NCBI GenBank assembly: GCA_017505675.1
Contig: JAFVOV010000030.1
Location: 1-16,428, forward strand
Reading direction: 5' to 3'
Source: Clostridia bacterium
GTDB taxonomy: Bacteria > Bacillota > Clostridia > Christensenellales > Borkfalkiaceae
Length of the DNA stretch: 16,428 nt
Notes under the pieces: model-generated
What the model was told of the DNA's origin: nothing
The model's input: the letters and a program-made list of their open reading frames with translations, nothing else
The model's database searches: none
Position numbers and translations under genes: made by a program
Shown here: positions 15,286 through 16,428 of the stretch, piece after piece
How the letters are laid out: the number at the start of each line of letters is the position of its first letter
Numbering within the stretch: position 1 is the first letter of the stretch

Positions 15286-16428
15286 TTATCCGCGTTTCCA
15301 CGTTCTTGGCGCGAACAAAATAAGTATAGGGAAAATTTCCAATCTACCTAAAAGCATAACGGCTGAAAGCACAATTTTTGAAAACCCTGAATAAGCACCG
15401 TAATTCATAAGCGGTCCAACTGCGCCAAAGCCCGGGCCTACGTTACCTATACACGCTAGCGTTGCAGAAAAATCAGAAAACAAATCTGCGTGCGCGTCAA
15501 TATTCAGTAATAGCGTTGATAAAATAACGATAATTACCCAAAACAAGAAATAAGTTCTTACGTTTCTAATAGTTTCATCGCCAATAGGCTCGCCTTCAAA
15601 TTTAGTGACAACAACTGCGCGCGGATGAATAAAACGCTTAAAATCAGATGCGCTTGATTTTATTAAAATACCCAGTCTAGCAAACTTAATTCCGCCACCG
15701 GTCGAACCCCCGCAAGCGCCTATAATGGTAAGTACTAATAAAATTCCTTTAGATAGGTCAGGCCAAGCGTCAAAATTAGCGCTACTAAAACCAGTAGTTG
15801 AACTAATTGATGCTACTTGGAAAAAGGACTGCGCAAGCGCGTCGCCAAAATTAACGCAAGACGATAAAATATTGAACGCAATAATTAAAGTAGAAACAAC
15901 CACGGCTATAACGTACGCGCGCACTTCTTCACCCTTAAACGCCTTGCTGAAATTTTTAATAAGTATCAAATAGAAAAAGTTAAAATTGAAAGCAAATAAG
16001 CACATAAATACTGCAGTTACCATTTGCGAATAGGTGTTAAAACTAGCCATGCTATCGTTTCTAAACCCAAAGCCCCCCGTGCCTGCAGTTGAAAAAGAAA
16101 TTAAAACGCTATCGTATATTCCGTTACCACCGCAAATTAACATTATAATTTGGATAACTGTCATAACGGAATATATGCCGTATAAAATTTTAGCAGTAAA
16201 CGAAAGTTTACTTACGAACTTTCCAACCGTAGGACCCGGTGACTCCGCACGAAAAACGTGCATAATCCCAGAATTGTGACCAGGGACAACCGCCAACACG
16301 AAAACGAGAATGCCCATACCACCTATCCAATGCGTAAAAACACGCCAAAACATTATACTTTTTGATAAAATTTCTACGTTAGAAAGTATTGATGCGCCCG
16401 TAGTAGTAAAGCCTGAAACCGTTTCAAA
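15286..16428 (-). CDS. trkH: Potassium uptake transporter subunit TrkH, 5' end cut by the window
   Basis: The frame stays open from an internal ATG at 16353 for 25 more codons to the right edge, so the gene is partial and its start lies outside. The visible 380 residues are highly hydrophobic and carry all four pore-loop filters of the Trk/Ktr/HKT family: ETVSGFTTTGAS right at the edge, FSTAGTGGFG, SSTTGFSS and CIGNVGPGFG. The C-terminus with LLGRLEIFPILILFAP is typical of TrkH. It is a membrane channel-like subunit that takes up K+ and normally needs a cytoplasmic NAD/ATP-binding TrkA partner, not seen here. No strong terminator follows; a 7-bp hairpin at 15254-15272 lacks a T-run, so some read-through into the purine leader is possible. 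Confidence 0.95.
   Translation of the reverse strand, partial: FETVSGFTTTGASILSNVEILSKSIMFWRVFTHWIGGMGILVFVLAVVPGHNSGIMHVFRAESPGPTVGKFVSKLSFTAKILYGIYSVMTVIQIIMLICGGNGIYDSVLISFSTAGTGGFGFRNDSMASFNTYSQMVTAVFMCLFAFNFNFFYLILIKNFSKAFKGEEVRAYVIAVVVSTLIIAFNILSSCVNFGDALAQSFFQVASISSTTGFSSANFDAWPDLSKGILLVLTIIGACGGSTGGGIKFARLGILIKSSASDFKRFIHPRAVVVTKFEGEPIGDETIRNVRTYFLFWVIIVILSTLLLNIDAHADLFSDFSATLACIGNVGPGFGAVGPLMNYGAYSGFSKIVLSAVMLLGRLEIFPILILFAPRTWKRG

Noticed and set aside
1..16428. CRISPR arrays, insertion sequences, tRNA or rRNA genes, phage or defence genes
   Set aside because: None seen; the window is a housekeeping locus with ordered metabolic genes.

Overview
The window looks like a chromosomal piece of a low-GC Gram-positive anaerobe, most likely an uncultured member of the Clostridia (Bacillota). 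Reasons: AT-rich sequence with SD-led genes, an Fe-S type PurF, a single-chain clade II PurL, the split of bifunctional PurH into a lone AICAR transformylase plus a PurO-type IMP cyclohydrolase, a formate-tetrahydrofolate ligase, and a ZTP (pfl) riboswitch at the head of the operon. The species cannot be named from sequence alone.

Layout, read on the minus strand from the right edge. A 5'-truncated trkH (potassium uptake channel subunit) runs in from the edge to 15286. A short intergenic region follows with an extended -10 promoter, a ZTP riboswitch and its intrinsic terminator (15236 to about 15077). Then comes a tightly packed purine operon: purE, purF, purM, purN, IMP cyclohydrolase (purO type), AICAR transformylase (purH type), purD, purL and fhs. 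Gaps inside the block are at most 22 bases except between purE and purF, where there is a 13-bp hairpin. A metallophosphoesterase gene follows fhs by 18 bases and probably belongs to the same transcript.

Between 1595 and 2069 lies the least ordinary part. It holds a consensus promoter on the PLUS strand (1677-1705), opposite to every gene in the window, followed by about 340 bases with long-range complementarity and two hairpins near the 3' end, the second a clear intrinsic terminator. I read this as an unclassified structured non-coding RNA. Diverging from it is a second consensus promoter whose -10 box ends 8 bases before the ATG of an ATP-grasp gene, so that mRNA is probably leaderless. 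A GDSL/SGNH hydrolase gene is coupled behind it and is closed by a strong terminator at the left edge.

How it works together: the operon encodes PRPP to AIR (PurF, PurD, PurN, PurL, PurM), the CAIR step (PurE) and the last two steps from AICAR (ZMP) to IMP. Fhs supplies 10-formyl-THF, which PurN and the transformylase use. ZMP/ZTP accumulates when 10-formyl-THF is short, so a ZTP riboswitch here would raise expression of both the folate-charging enzyme and the ZMP consumer. purK, purC and purB are not in the window. One detail deserves checking: PurF lacks the usual Arg-Tyr pair of its glutamine-binding motif.
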